Source: JAJVID01 sp050247435 (lineage in GTDB: Bacteria > Acidobacteriota > Blastocatellia > RBC074). Taken from it: a stretch of 64,000 bases of DNA. The notes below the pieces were generated by a model, which had not been told where the DNA came from, did not search any database, and saw nothing but the letters and a program-made list of their open reading frames with translations. Location of the stretch: NCBI GenBank assembly GCA_050247435.1, contig JBFWUF010000028.1, positions 1 through 64,000 of the forward strand, read 5' to 3'. Shown piece after piece: positions 28,133-34,733 of this stretch. Made by a program: the position numbers and the translations under genes. Numbering within the stretch: the stretch's first letter is position 1; each line of letters begins with the position of its first letter.

Positions 28133-28148
28133 TGCAAACCACGAGCCA
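28133..28148 (-). promoter_or_regulatory. Sigma-54 promoter for the multicopper oxidase
   Basis: On the minus strand: TGGCTCG-TGGT-TTGCA. It has the essential GG and GC at the required spacing and one departure from the TGGCACG-N4-TTGCA consensus. It points at the oxidase start 74 bp away. The shared 27-bp inverted repeat lies about 145 bp upstream. Confidence 0.75.
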
Positions 28149-28270
28149 TCAAGCATTACAGCGTTTGCAGTGATTTGATGGGCTTGGACATAGCTCTCAA
28201 AGCTGTAGTCAAGCTCATTCCTGTTCAACTTGCCTGACAGCATCAATGCTGCCGTGCCGAAATCAGTGGC

Positions 28271-28297
28271 AAAACAGACAGCCGCAAGTCTGTTTTC
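28271..28297. promoter_or_regulatory. Inverted repeat A, candidate activator site
   Basis: AAAACAGAC (28271-28279), 8-nt spacer AGCCGCAA, GTCTGTTTT (28288-28296): a perfect 9-bp inverted repeat. It lies between two divergent sigma-54-type promoters. Near-identical copies occur at 42615-42640 and 54480-54506, so it is a good candidate for the enhancer of the response regulator at 55139-56539. Confidence 0.7.
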
Positions 28298-28354
28298 AGA
28301 CAGTCTAGCCAGACCCAAACGCCCTGTCCTCAGCAATATCAACACGCCTCCATT

Positions 28355-28370
28355 TGGCACGACAGGTGCT
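28355..28370 (+). promoter_or_regulatory. Sigma-54 promoter for divergent secreted protein
   Basis: TGGCACG-ACAG-GTGCT: the -24 box is perfect, the -12 box has one change and spacing is exact. It lies about 90 bp before the ATG at 28459. Inverted repeat A is centred about 78 bp upstream, an ordinary enhancer distance. Confidence 0.75.
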
Positions 28371-28458
28371 GGGAAAATCGAAAGTCGTCCCAATAAGTAG
28401 CGCACGTTATCTTCAAATAACGCGCGCTGGAAAATCTTAAACTTGAGGAGTCAATTGA

Positions 28459-28839
28459 ATGAACAAACTAGCAATCTTGTGGATTGGTCTTGCTGCGCTT
28501 GTCATCACCGCTTCGTCTGTTCTGGCGCATGAAAAGGTCAAGCTCACTGGTTACGTGGTGGATGTGATGTGTTTTGCCGAACACGTAAGCGCAGCGCCTG
28601 AAGCCGCGACCAAAGCTGCTGCAGAACACACCAAAGAGTGCGCTCTAATGGAAGACTGTGTGAAGAGTGGCTACGGCATCTACGTTGACGGCAAATGGTA
28701 TCCCTTCGACGCGAAAGGCAATGACTTGGCGAAGGCGCTCTTCGAGAACACCTCGAAAAAAGATCATATCAAGATGATCGTCGAGGGCATGAAGCACGAC
28801 GGGAAGATTCTTGTGGAGAAGCTTACCGAGGCTGAATAA
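28459..28839 (+). CDS. Small secreted protein, probable metal binding
   Basis: 126 residues. Signal peptide ILWIGLAALVITASSVLA. The mature protein contains VDVMCFAEH, HTKECALMEDCVKSGYG and a lysine-rich C-terminus. Three Cys plus nearby His/Met suggest a metal or disulfide role; similar small proteins accompany copper genes in Acidobacteriota, but I know no function. It is one of two plus-strand genes in the accessory block, with GAGGAG before ATG and its own sigma-54-type promoter. Confidence 0.8.
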   Translation: MNKLAILWIGLAALVITASSVLAHEKVKLTGYVVDVMCFAEHVSAAPEAATKAAAEHTKECALMEDCVKSGYGIYVDGKWYPFDAKGNDLAKALFENTSKKDHIKMIVEGMKHDGKILVEKLTEAE

Positions 28840-28863
28840 ATTCGCTCTTCCTTTTCTCGTCTC

Positions 28864-28902
28864 ACTCAGGGCTGGCTCGTCAGGGTCGGCCTGAGTTTTT
28901 TT
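28864..28902 (+). terminator. Rho-independent terminator
   Basis: ACTCAGG (28864-28870) pairs with CCTGAGT (28890-28896), and seven T follow. It lies 24 bp after the stop of the plus-strand secreted-protein gene and before the end of the converging GH57 gene. Confidence 0.85.
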
Positions 28903-28921
28903 AGCTCGCCTGTCTGGCGTG

Positions 28922-31216
28922 TCACAATTGCGAATGCGACTCAATACTCACGCGATATGGTCGTGAATCGCAGCAGATGAAAGTTCCCGGACAGCCAACA
29001 TGGGTGCATTCAAAAGTGAAGTGAAGATCGCCTGCTTCTGAGAAAGGGCCGACAGAAAGCTGGAAACGACTCGCTCCTGCCATCACGCCACCTACCGGTA
29101 GCAGATCAGCTGCCTGTGCTGGTTGATCTCCGACGTTCCAAATCAAGCGTCCGGGGCAATGAGTGCGCACTGTCAGACGGTCGCCAATCTGTATGCTGTT
29201 TGCCGGGGCGACGTGAGTCCAAACGACGGCGTGAGGTACGATATGGCGGTCAAGCTCAGGAGGTGCAGCCTCACCGAAAGCACGATAAATATTCTTGAGA
29301 TGCTGGCGAAACAGGTCATCGAACGTTTCGTCCTTCCCGGAATCCTGATCTCCGCCGAACCACCAGAACCAATCGCTGCCTTCCGCGATGTACAAAGATT
29401 GAAAAGCGGCAGGGGCGGTTTCAGGCGTCGCGCCTTTGCGCTGAAGAAATTCCCGCGCTTGTTTCAGCAACTCCCAGCCGCGATTTTCTTCCTCCTCGCC
29501 GATCCAGGTTCCCCAATCAACCCCTGGTGCGGAAGCGCTTTCGTCTATCCACGAGCCGGGAAAGAGATCATGAACTCTTTCCTGACCTTCGACCGGATGT
29601 GCTTGAATGCCACGTATCGGGTTTCCGTCCAGATATTCACTGAATGTCACGGTGCGGATTTCGGCATCGCGCTCCAGCAAACTGTAAAGCGCCTGCAAAA
29701 ATGGCCGACCATCTTCCCGATAAGCCCCCCAGGCGTTTTCGCCATCCAGTGCCACTGTCAGAACCCGGTCTTTTCCGTGCTTGAAATGGCGGACAAAGCC
29801 GTTTTTGATTTGCCAGATGAAATCTCTGGCCGCCTCTTCGTAGTCGTCATAGCTTTGGTAGCGAAAGCCGATGGAGTCTGATAGCTGCGGGGTGCGGAAG
29901 AAGATCGTGAGCGACGAATCTTCTTCCAATGCGCGGTAAGGCTGGCATAGGACATCTGGATTATCGGCGTCATAGCCCCATTGCCCTGAGCGCGCGAGTA
30001 CACCGCGATCTGTTGCCAGCCAGCGCACATTCTTTCTGGCGAAGCAGGGGATAACTGACTGGCTCACCGCGCCTTCGGACGGCCACATTCCTCGCGGCGA
30101 TTGGGCAAAGCGGCTCTCATACCATTCGATTGCCGACCTGACCTGCGCCTCGGCATCTTCGGGGTAGGAGAAGCGCACAGGATGCGTTGCGCCAGGCCGG
30201 TCAATCGTCGCGCGGTCAGTATCAATCAGCAGGGGCAGAATCGGATGAAAGAAGGGCGACGTGGAAACTTCGATCTGCCCTTGAGCTTGCAATTGGCGGT
30301 GGAGAGGAAGGACAGCGCGCATCAGTTTGTATTGCACTTTAACCATCGCCTCGATGTCGGCCACGCTGTAATTGCGCTCTTGCTCGACGAAGTGGCGCAC
30401 GGAAGCCATTTCGCCTGTAACCAGTTTTACTTCGCCTTCACGAAACTCCTTGCCGAACCAGGCGAGGTTGAACCACATCTGCAAATCGCGCAGGTCTTGC
30501 ACTGTAAACGCGCGTCCTTCCCGGCGTTGCAGGAACAAATCGCTATAACGAGGATGCGTTGCGATCTGGTGATGCCAGTGCGCCTCAAAGAAGTTTTCCA
30601 AAATGAACTTGCGCTCGGCGGCTTCCAGAGCTTCCGCCGGTTTCAAGGTCAGGTCCAGCGCGCGGTCAGTTGCGCCACGCTCGGTGTAGTCCTCAATCTG
30701 CCAGATCAGCGAGGGCGTAAGATTGATGGTCAGATGAATACCAGGATGCGCTGCCACCAGCGCAGCCATTGAGTAATAGTCACGGAGCGCATGCAGCCGC
30801 ACCCAGGGGTGCAGATAACTTCCGGCCTGTGCTGGATGGGCGGTGTCTTTATAGATCGGCTGATGCTGATGCCAAAGCAATGCGAGATAGAGCTTCGGCC
30901 CAACCATGAAAGAAGCCGTCGGCCCGCTCACTTCGCCAACGGCGTTCCTTCCACGCACGGTGTAGTTCACACTATCGCCATCGGCGAAAGGGCCAAGGCG
31001 AACCTGCCAATAGCTGTTGGGGCCGAGGTTCTCCTGCCAATCGGCAGTGGCGTGCTTGGCCTCACTCACGCCACCGCGCTGAACCACCTGATATTCGATC
31101 CAGACGGCTTGTCCCGGCTCGATGGGCCAAGAGCCGATCTGCAGCACAACCGGCTCGCCAGGGCTGATTCGCAGCGGATGACGTGGAGCATCGGGAGTAA
31201 GGTGCCACAGGTTCAT
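28922..31216 (-). CDS. Glycoside hydrolase family 57 enzyme
   Basis: 764 residues. An N-terminal beta-sandwich (about 1-105) precedes the GH57 catalytic barrel, marked by LLWHQHQPIYKD (HQHQP at 116-120), LTINLTPSLIWQ, GMWPSEGAVSQ (likely nucleophile Glu) and VALDGENAWGAY (likely acid Asp). A C-terminal beta domain follows (about 650-764). GH57 members act on alpha-glucans (amylopullulanase, branching or 4-alpha-glucanotransferase activities); which one is not decided here. Start at ATG 31216 (MNLWHLTP). It was probably once directly downstream of a phosphorylase gene, as shown by the fragment at 31242-31300. Confidence 0.9.
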   Translation of the reverse strand: MNLWHLTPDAPRHPLRISPGEPVVLQIGSWPIEPGQAVWIEYQVVQRGGVSEAKHATADWQENLGPNSYWQVRLGPFADGDSVNYTVRGRNAVGEVSGPTASFMVGPKLYLALLWHQHQPIYKDTAHPAQAGSYLHPWVRLHALRDYYSMAALVAAHPGIHLTINLTPSLIWQIEDYTERGATDRALDLTLKPAEALEAAERKFILENFFEAHWHHQIATHPRYSDLFLQRREGRAFTVQDLRDLQMWFNLAWFGKEFREGEVKLVTGEMASVRHFVEQERNYSVADIEAMVKVQYKLMRAVLPLHRQLQAQGQIEVSTSPFFHPILPLLIDTDRATIDRPGATHPVRFSYPEDAEAQVRSAIEWYESRFAQSPRGMWPSEGAVSQSVIPCFARKNVRWLATDRGVLARSGQWGYDADNPDVLCQPYRALEEDSSLTIFFRTPQLSDSIGFRYQSYDDYEEAARDFIWQIKNGFVRHFKHGKDRVLTVALDGENAWGAYREDGRPFLQALYSLLERDAEIRTVTFSEYLDGNPIRGIQAHPVEGQERVHDLFPGSWIDESASAPGVDWGTWIGEEEENRGWELLKQAREFLQRKGATPETAPAAFQSLYIAEGSDWFWWFGGDQDSGKDETFDDLFRQHLKNIYRAFGEAAPPELDRHIVPHAVVWTHVAPANSIQIGDRLTVRTHCPGRLIWNVGDQPAQAADLLPVGGVMAGASRFQLSVGPFSEAGDLHFTFECTHVGCPGTFICCDSRPYRVSIESHSQL

Positions 31217-31241
31217 AATCGTTGCCCCCTCGCGCAGCCAT

Positions 31242-31300
31242 TCAAGACAAGTACGCATTGGTGACGTATTGCTGTACCAACGGCGCTAATTCCTGATGCC
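31242..31300 (-). pseudogene. 3' end fragment of an alpha-glucan phosphorylase
   Basis: Read on the minus strand this short stretch encodes RHQELAPLVQQYVTNAYLS and a TGA stop. The last 11 residues are identical to the C-terminus of the intact phosphorylase ending at 34696. At DNA level 31242-31279 matches 34696-34733 at 32 of 38 positions. Upstream residues differ, so it is the tail of a related phosphorylase rather than a fresh duplication. The mercury operon lies exactly between the two tails. Confidence 0.75.
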
Positions 31301-31325
31301 GGTTAGTGTCTGTTCCGCGGGAAAT

Positions 31326-32273
31326 CTACTTATGCTCGCGCTTTTTGATTTCCTCGAAGGCTTCCGCCACTTTAGCCCGCTGGCGGTCTTTGAGTTCCGG
31401 GTAACGTTGTAACCATTGATTCAGTGTCTCTTCCGAACTGAAGAGGTTGATGACCCCTCAGCCACCGCCCATAAACAGCACCGCTGACTTCGGCTCGACC
31501 TTGCGCAGCTTGCCTTTGTCGAACTCCACGCGAATGCGGGCCGTGCTTTCGGGTGATGAGTCTTCGAGGACGACTTTTTCTTTCGCGTATTTGTTGCTGA
31601 CCAGCAACAGCCCGTCAACCGCTCAGTTGACGCTGGTGTTGCGGCCAGAGGAGACCGTCATCCGGTGAAAGACAAAATCCAGTCGCGGATGCCAATTCAG
31701 ATAACGCGGCGCGGCCACAGCATAGCCCACGCCACCAGCGGCTTCATCTCGCTTCAGAATCTGATACCGTTCGAGCATCGCCAGACCGCGTTTCATATCG
31801 TTTTGTGAAAGGTTAACGGCTTTGGCGATTTGCGCGAGCGTCGGCGTCAGCTTCTGCTCGCGCGCGGCGTTGATGATCGCTCGCGCAATCAGCTTTTCGT
31901 CCGGCGTCAGGACAAGCGTTTCCCAGCCCCACCGCCTGATGATGACGTGCAGTTCGGGATGCTGTTTGATGTACTGGCCGATGCGAAAGCGTGTTTCATC
32001 GGATGAGCGCAGCCTGACGACAGCCATCGCCTGGTCTACGCTTGTTACGCTGTTGTCCTTGCCCCAGACGCCTTGCAGGTATTCGATAACTTTCTTTTCC
32101 TGCGGACTCAACTCAACGTCGCTTGCGGTGGCTTGGGTTGATTGTCGCTCAGTCTGAGCTTTGGCGACTGGAAGCAGTGTTGTTAGCAGAACGGCGCAAC
32201 ATATCGCCAGCATCCAGCGCCAGGCGATTCCGACTGCCCGGCGTTTGCGTGTGTAGAAAATAGATTCAATCAT
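31326..32273 (-). CDS. merB: MerB-like organomercurial lyase, two selenocysteines (UGA217, UGA272)
   Basis: 315 codons from ATG 32273, which overlaps the upstream stop by 8 bp, to TAG 31326-31328. Two UGA codons (31623-31625 and 31458-31460) interrupt the frame. Residues 12-38 are an export signal or anchor (MLAICCAVLLTTLLPVAKA). A winged-helix region (LTPTLAQIAKAVNLSQNDMK) precedes the MerB core: U217-AVD, then TARIRVEFDKGKLRKVEP and GGG-U272-GVINLFSSEETLNQWLQ. In MerB, Cys96, Asp99 (three residues on) and Cys159 break the C-Hg bond; here they are Sec217, Asp220 and Sec272. The frame stays open and family-like beyond both UGAs and each has a SECIS-like hairpin. Canonical MerB is cytosolic, so export is unusual. 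A decayed gene is the alternative, judged unlikely. Confidence 0.88.
31428..31445 (-). promoter_or_regulatory. Candidate bacterial SECIS after UGA272
   Basis: On the minus strand, CTCTTC-AGTTCG-GAAGAG begins 12 nt after the UGA at 31458-31460. The six-pair stem carries a loop whose second base is G, 19 nt from the UGA, within the accepted bacterial SECIS range (about 16-37 nt). Confidence 0.75.
31593..31608 (-). promoter_or_regulatory. Candidate bacterial SECIS after UGA217
   Basis: On the minus strand, GTTGCT-GGTC-AGCAAC begins 14 nt after the UGA at 31623-31625. Six perfect pairs, with loop GGTC starting 20 nt from the UGA. The loop is the same as in the SECIS of the HMA-TlpA gene. Confidence 0.78.
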
Positions 32274-33021
32274 CCTGTGTTCCTTTCTTTGAGTATGGCT
32301 CGCTTGCGTTGGCAGGGAGCAGTGATTCAATCTCGCGTTCCAGTTCTTTTCTGTCAGGCAGCTTGCCGGTGAATTTCCGGTGGACTTTGAAGCCCTTGTC
32401 GAGAATGTAGGTTGTCGGGAACCCGATCACGTCGTACTTCTCGACAACTTCATCATCTCCGATGAGGGTTGAGTACGCGACCTTGTGTTTGTCACGAGAA
32501 GGTTTGATGTCCTCGGCCCAGCCCGATTGCACGGCAATCCCAATCACCTTGACACCGCGTCCGGCAAACTTCTCGTGAAGCGCATTGAAGGTTGGGATTT
32601 CCGCCAGACAAGGGCCGCACCACGTCGCCCAGAAATCCAGCACGACGACACTGCCTTTCAAATCCGCCGAACTTATCTGCTTTCCGTCAAGGTCAGGGAG
32701 CTTGAATTCAGCCGCCGGTTGAGCGGCTTCTTTTACTTTTCCAGCCTTGAAGCCCGTGCTGTTGATGACATCGCGTAGCCTGGCGACGGTGATTTTCTGA
32801 TCGTCGTACTTAATCCAAGCCTCAGCCTTCGGATAGCTCACTTTCGCATCAATGACGCCAGCGGTTTCCTTCAAAGCCTGCTCGACCGAGCGGGCGCAAC
32901 CGTCTCACGTCATCCCCTCAACGCTGAAAGTGATGGTTTTCTCTTCGGCTCGCGCCTTGACTGCGCCAAACGCCAAAAGCGGCGCAGCCAGTAAGAGGCT
33001 CGTAAAATCTCTTCTACGCAT
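32266..33021 (-). CDS. Secreted HMA-TlpA selenoprotein (UGA39)
   Basis: 251 residues from ATG 33021, which overlaps the upstream stop by 8 bp. Tat-like signal RRRDFTSLLLAAPLLAFGAV. HMA domain: FSVEGMT-U39-DGC42-ARSVEQAL, where every HMA relative has Cys at the UGA position (GMTCxxC). ETAGVIDAKVSYPKAEAW and INSTGFKAGKV complete the HMA fold. A TlpA thioredoxin domain follows with WATWCGPC (Cys135, Cys138), GFPTTYILDKG and KFTGKLPDRKELE. The likely role is periplasmic metal (mercury) capture through Sec-Cys coupled to thiol redox exchange. A start downstream of the UGA would cut off the signal and half the HMA domain. The stop is a TGA (32266-32268), so UGA is not globally reassigned. Confidence 0.9.
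32876..32895 (-). promoter_or_regulatory. Candidate bacterial SECIS after UGA39
   Basis: On the minus strand after UGA 32905-32907: GCC-C-GCTC-GGTC-GAGC-A-GGC. Seven pairs with one C/A mismatch; loop GGTC begins 17 nt from the UGA with G in the first two positions. Confidence 0.78.
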
Positions 33022-33493
33022 TTTCTGTTTCTCCTTTCACTAACAGTTGTTGCGCGGTTTTATTGACTTCGCCCAGACAGCAAGCGCCCGATGGATTGCG
33101 AATCTCACAAGCGCATATCTTCTCTTTGATGAACTGGCCGATTTGAGCCGGAATCTTTGTCTTTCCGTTATGCGTCAATTCCTTGCGGATGTCGCCTTCA
33201 GTAAAGCCAAAGCAATAGCAGAGAGGGCGCGCGTCTCCGTTTGCTTTTGCCGTGACAAGCTCGCGCACGTCATTGACGGTGAACACTGCCCCACGAGTAC
33301 CGTAGTACACAACGGCACAAGCCGGAGCAGGACAAAACCGATAATCATCATCCCTCACCCGCGCAAGCAGTTCGCTCTTTACGTGATGAAGAACCGTCCG
33401 CCGCTCAACGCTTCGCCCCTTCGTACCGCATTCGGCGCAAAGCGAGGCGCTTTCGGTTTGTGATTGTTTCGGAACGCTGCAACAGTCGCCCAT
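33014..33493 (-). CDS. CopZ-like Fe-S/copper chaperone protein
   Basis: 159 residues, rich in Cys. The N-terminus has MGDCCSVPK and CAECGTKG, then YRFCPAPACAVVYYG. The C-terminal half is a BFD-like [2Fe-2S] domain: PLCYCFGFTEGDIRKE and ICACEIRNPSGACCLGEV, as in the N-terminal domain of archaeal CopZ. Relatives couple metal binding with an Fe-S redox centre. Here it sits between MerTP and the selenoproteins, four bases after merTP, so it may reduce or accept mercury or support thiol redox. No HMA domain of its own. Confidence 0.85.
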   Translation of the reverse strand: MGDCCSVPKQSQTESASLCAECGTKGRSVERRTVLHHVKSELLARVRDDDYRFCPAPACAVVYYGTRGAVFTVNDVRELVTAKANGDARPLCYCFGFTEGDIRKELTHNGKTKIPAQIGQFIKEKICACEIRNPSGACCLGEVNKTAQQLLVKGETENA

Positions 33494-33497
33494 AGTT

Positions 33498-34094
33498 TTA
33501 CTTTGCCTTATACCCGGTTGAGTTAATCGCGCTTTTTATCTTGCCGAGATTCGTTTGTGCCGGGTCATACTGAACGCGAGCAGTGCCTTGCTTAAAGCTC
33601 ACCTCAGCAGAGCGAACGCCTGGAGTTTCATCGAGGGCCGCTTTGACTGGAACTTCGCAGCTTGCGCACGTCATCCCCTCAACTGCAACCGTTACCATCT
33701 CAAGCAAGCCTGATTGAGTAGCAGCAATTGGCACAGATTGTTTCTGACGCACGACCGCCGCCGCGATGTAGCCCACGTAATAGGGAGAGAGCGCGAACGC
33801 CACGACCACAAACAACGCCACCCAGAGAGCCGCGCGATTCACTTTACTGACTGATTTTGTGGCGCACGCTTCGCCGGGCGCACATTGTTCGCGCCGGAAA
33901 TAGACGCGATAGAATCCAAAGGCTAAAGCGAGCACAGCGACCGCCAGAAGGTACGGGCGCAGTGACTGAAACACAGAGGCTGCGCTGAAAGCGCCAAGCC
34001 CAAGCAGAGCGAACAGCACCGGCCCGATACAGCAAAGAGCCGCGCCGAAAGCCGCCGCCATCGCTCCGCCAAGTGCAAGCTTTTCCGATTTCAT
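33498..34094 (-). CDS. merTP: MerT-MerP fusion mercury transporter
   Basis: 198 residues from ATG 34094 (ATGA overlap with merR). MerT part: three membrane segments, with the vicinal pair Cys21-Cys22 in TM1 (AALCCIGPVLFALLGLGAF) and a second pair Cys71/Cys77 in the loop (CAPGEACAT). The third TM (about 89-112) is followed by a C-terminal HMA (MerP-like) domain with VAVEGMTCASC (Cys143, Cys146) and INSTGYKAK. Fused MerT-P proteins are known. It imports Hg(II). In contrast to the neighbouring HMA-TlpA protein, this HMA keeps both Cys codons. Confidence 0.93.
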   Translation of the reverse strand: MKSEKLALGGAMAAAFGAALCCIGPVLFALLGLGAFSAASVFQSLRPYLLAVAVLALAFGFYRVYFRREQCAPGEACATKSVSKVNRAALWVALFVVVAFALSPYYVGYIAAAVVRQKQSVPIAATQSGLLEMVTVAVEGMTCASCEVPVKAALDETPGVRSAEVSFKQGTARVQYDPAQTNLGKIKSAINSTGYKAK

Positions 34095-34528
34095 CGTTTC
34101 ACTTCCTTGCTTGTTTGAGTGCGTGAGAGGTTCGTCAACACAGGGCATTGTGCCTTGCCGCCGCGCTCTTCAAGTTCCTTTTCACACGCCGCCAGATGAT
34201 GCGCGAGCGTGCGGCGAAATTCGCGCATCATCCGCATTCGCTCATCCAACTCTGTGAGTTTGACTCGCAGGAGATCACGCACACGCTGACATTCCTGCGT
34301 GCCGCCAGTAGTCAGAAGCTCGCTAATCTCATCCAGCGAAAAACCAAGCTCTTGAGCCTGTTTGATGAATTTGACTCGCTCGACTGTCTCAAATGTAAAG
34401 AGCCGGAATCCGCCCCCTGACCTTGCGGGACGCGGCAAAAGCTTCCGCCGTTCGTAATAACGCACGGTGTCTATGCTCACGCTTGCGCGTGTCGCCACTT
34501 CTCCAATGCGAAACGTTTCTGATCCCAT
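34091..34528 (-). CDS. merR: MerR-type metal-responsive regulator
   Basis: 145 residues from ATG 34528. The winged-helix domain RIGEVATRASVSIDTVRYYE leads to a dimerisation helix with Cys80, Cys115 and Cys128; MerR of Tn501 uses three Cys (82, 117, 126), so mercury sensing fits, although the last spacing is longer. The promoter at 34535-34566 places the transcript start close to the ATG, so translation is probably leaderless. It is the first gene of the mercury operon it presumably controls. Confidence 0.9.
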   Translation of the reverse strand: MGSETFRIGEVATRASVSIDTVRYYERRKLLPRPARSGGGFRLFTFETVERVKFIKQAQELGFSLDEISELLTTGGTQECQRVRDLLRVKLTELDERMRMMREFRRTLAHHLAACEKELEERGGKAQCPVLTNLSRTQTSKEVKR

Positions 34529-34534
34529 AGAAGA

Positions 34535-34566
34535 ATTGTACACTCTGGACTTGGCTCAAGAGTCAA
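34535..34566 (-). promoter_or_regulatory. MerR-type promoter and operator
   Basis: On the minus strand, -35 TTGACT and -10 TACAAT are separated by 20 bp, the over-long spacing that MerR activators correct. The spacer holds the dyad ACTCTTG/CCAGAGT (CTTGAGCCAAGTCCAG in between). The operon start is therefore autoregulated by merR. Confidence 0.85.
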
Positions 34567-34695
34567 GAGGAAAAATCAAAAATGAGAGGCAAAGAGGGCA
34601 CGGATATAGGCTGAACGCTGTGACCATACTGTCAGGGCCGCCCGCGAAGCCATTAGGGAATCGCCGTTGCCATTCTCGTGACGGCGAAGCGTCCG

Positions 34696-34733
34696 CTAAG
34701 ACAAATAAGCGTTGGTGACGTATTGCTGCACCA
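34696..34733. repeat. Direct repeat bounding the mercury module (matches 31242-31279)
   Basis: This 38-bp end of the phosphorylase gene (AAGACAAATAAGCGTTGGTG onward) matches 31242-31279 at 32 of 38 positions in the same orientation. The 3.45 kb between the copies is the mercury operon with its promoter. Such pairs arise when incoming DNA restores the 3' end of the gene it enters. Between 34567 and 34695 there is no gene. Confidence 0.7.

Noticed and set aside
28130..28405. 91-aa minus-strand frame between oxidase and secreted protein
   Set aside because: It covers the two sigma-54-type promoters and inverted repeat A, has no ribosome site and no recognisable domain.
31421..31618. Separate 65-aa minus-strand reading frame inside the mercury operon
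   Set aside because: It is in another frame from the MerB-like sequence, is Ser/Arg/Lys-rich and matches nothing; the MerB frame with UGA as Sec explains the region.
31326..33021. Pseudogenes by nonsense mutation in the mercury operon
   Set aside because: Only UGA is found, only at functional Cys positions, with intact frame, overlaps and SECIS-like hairpins; random decay would also bring frameshifts and other stops.
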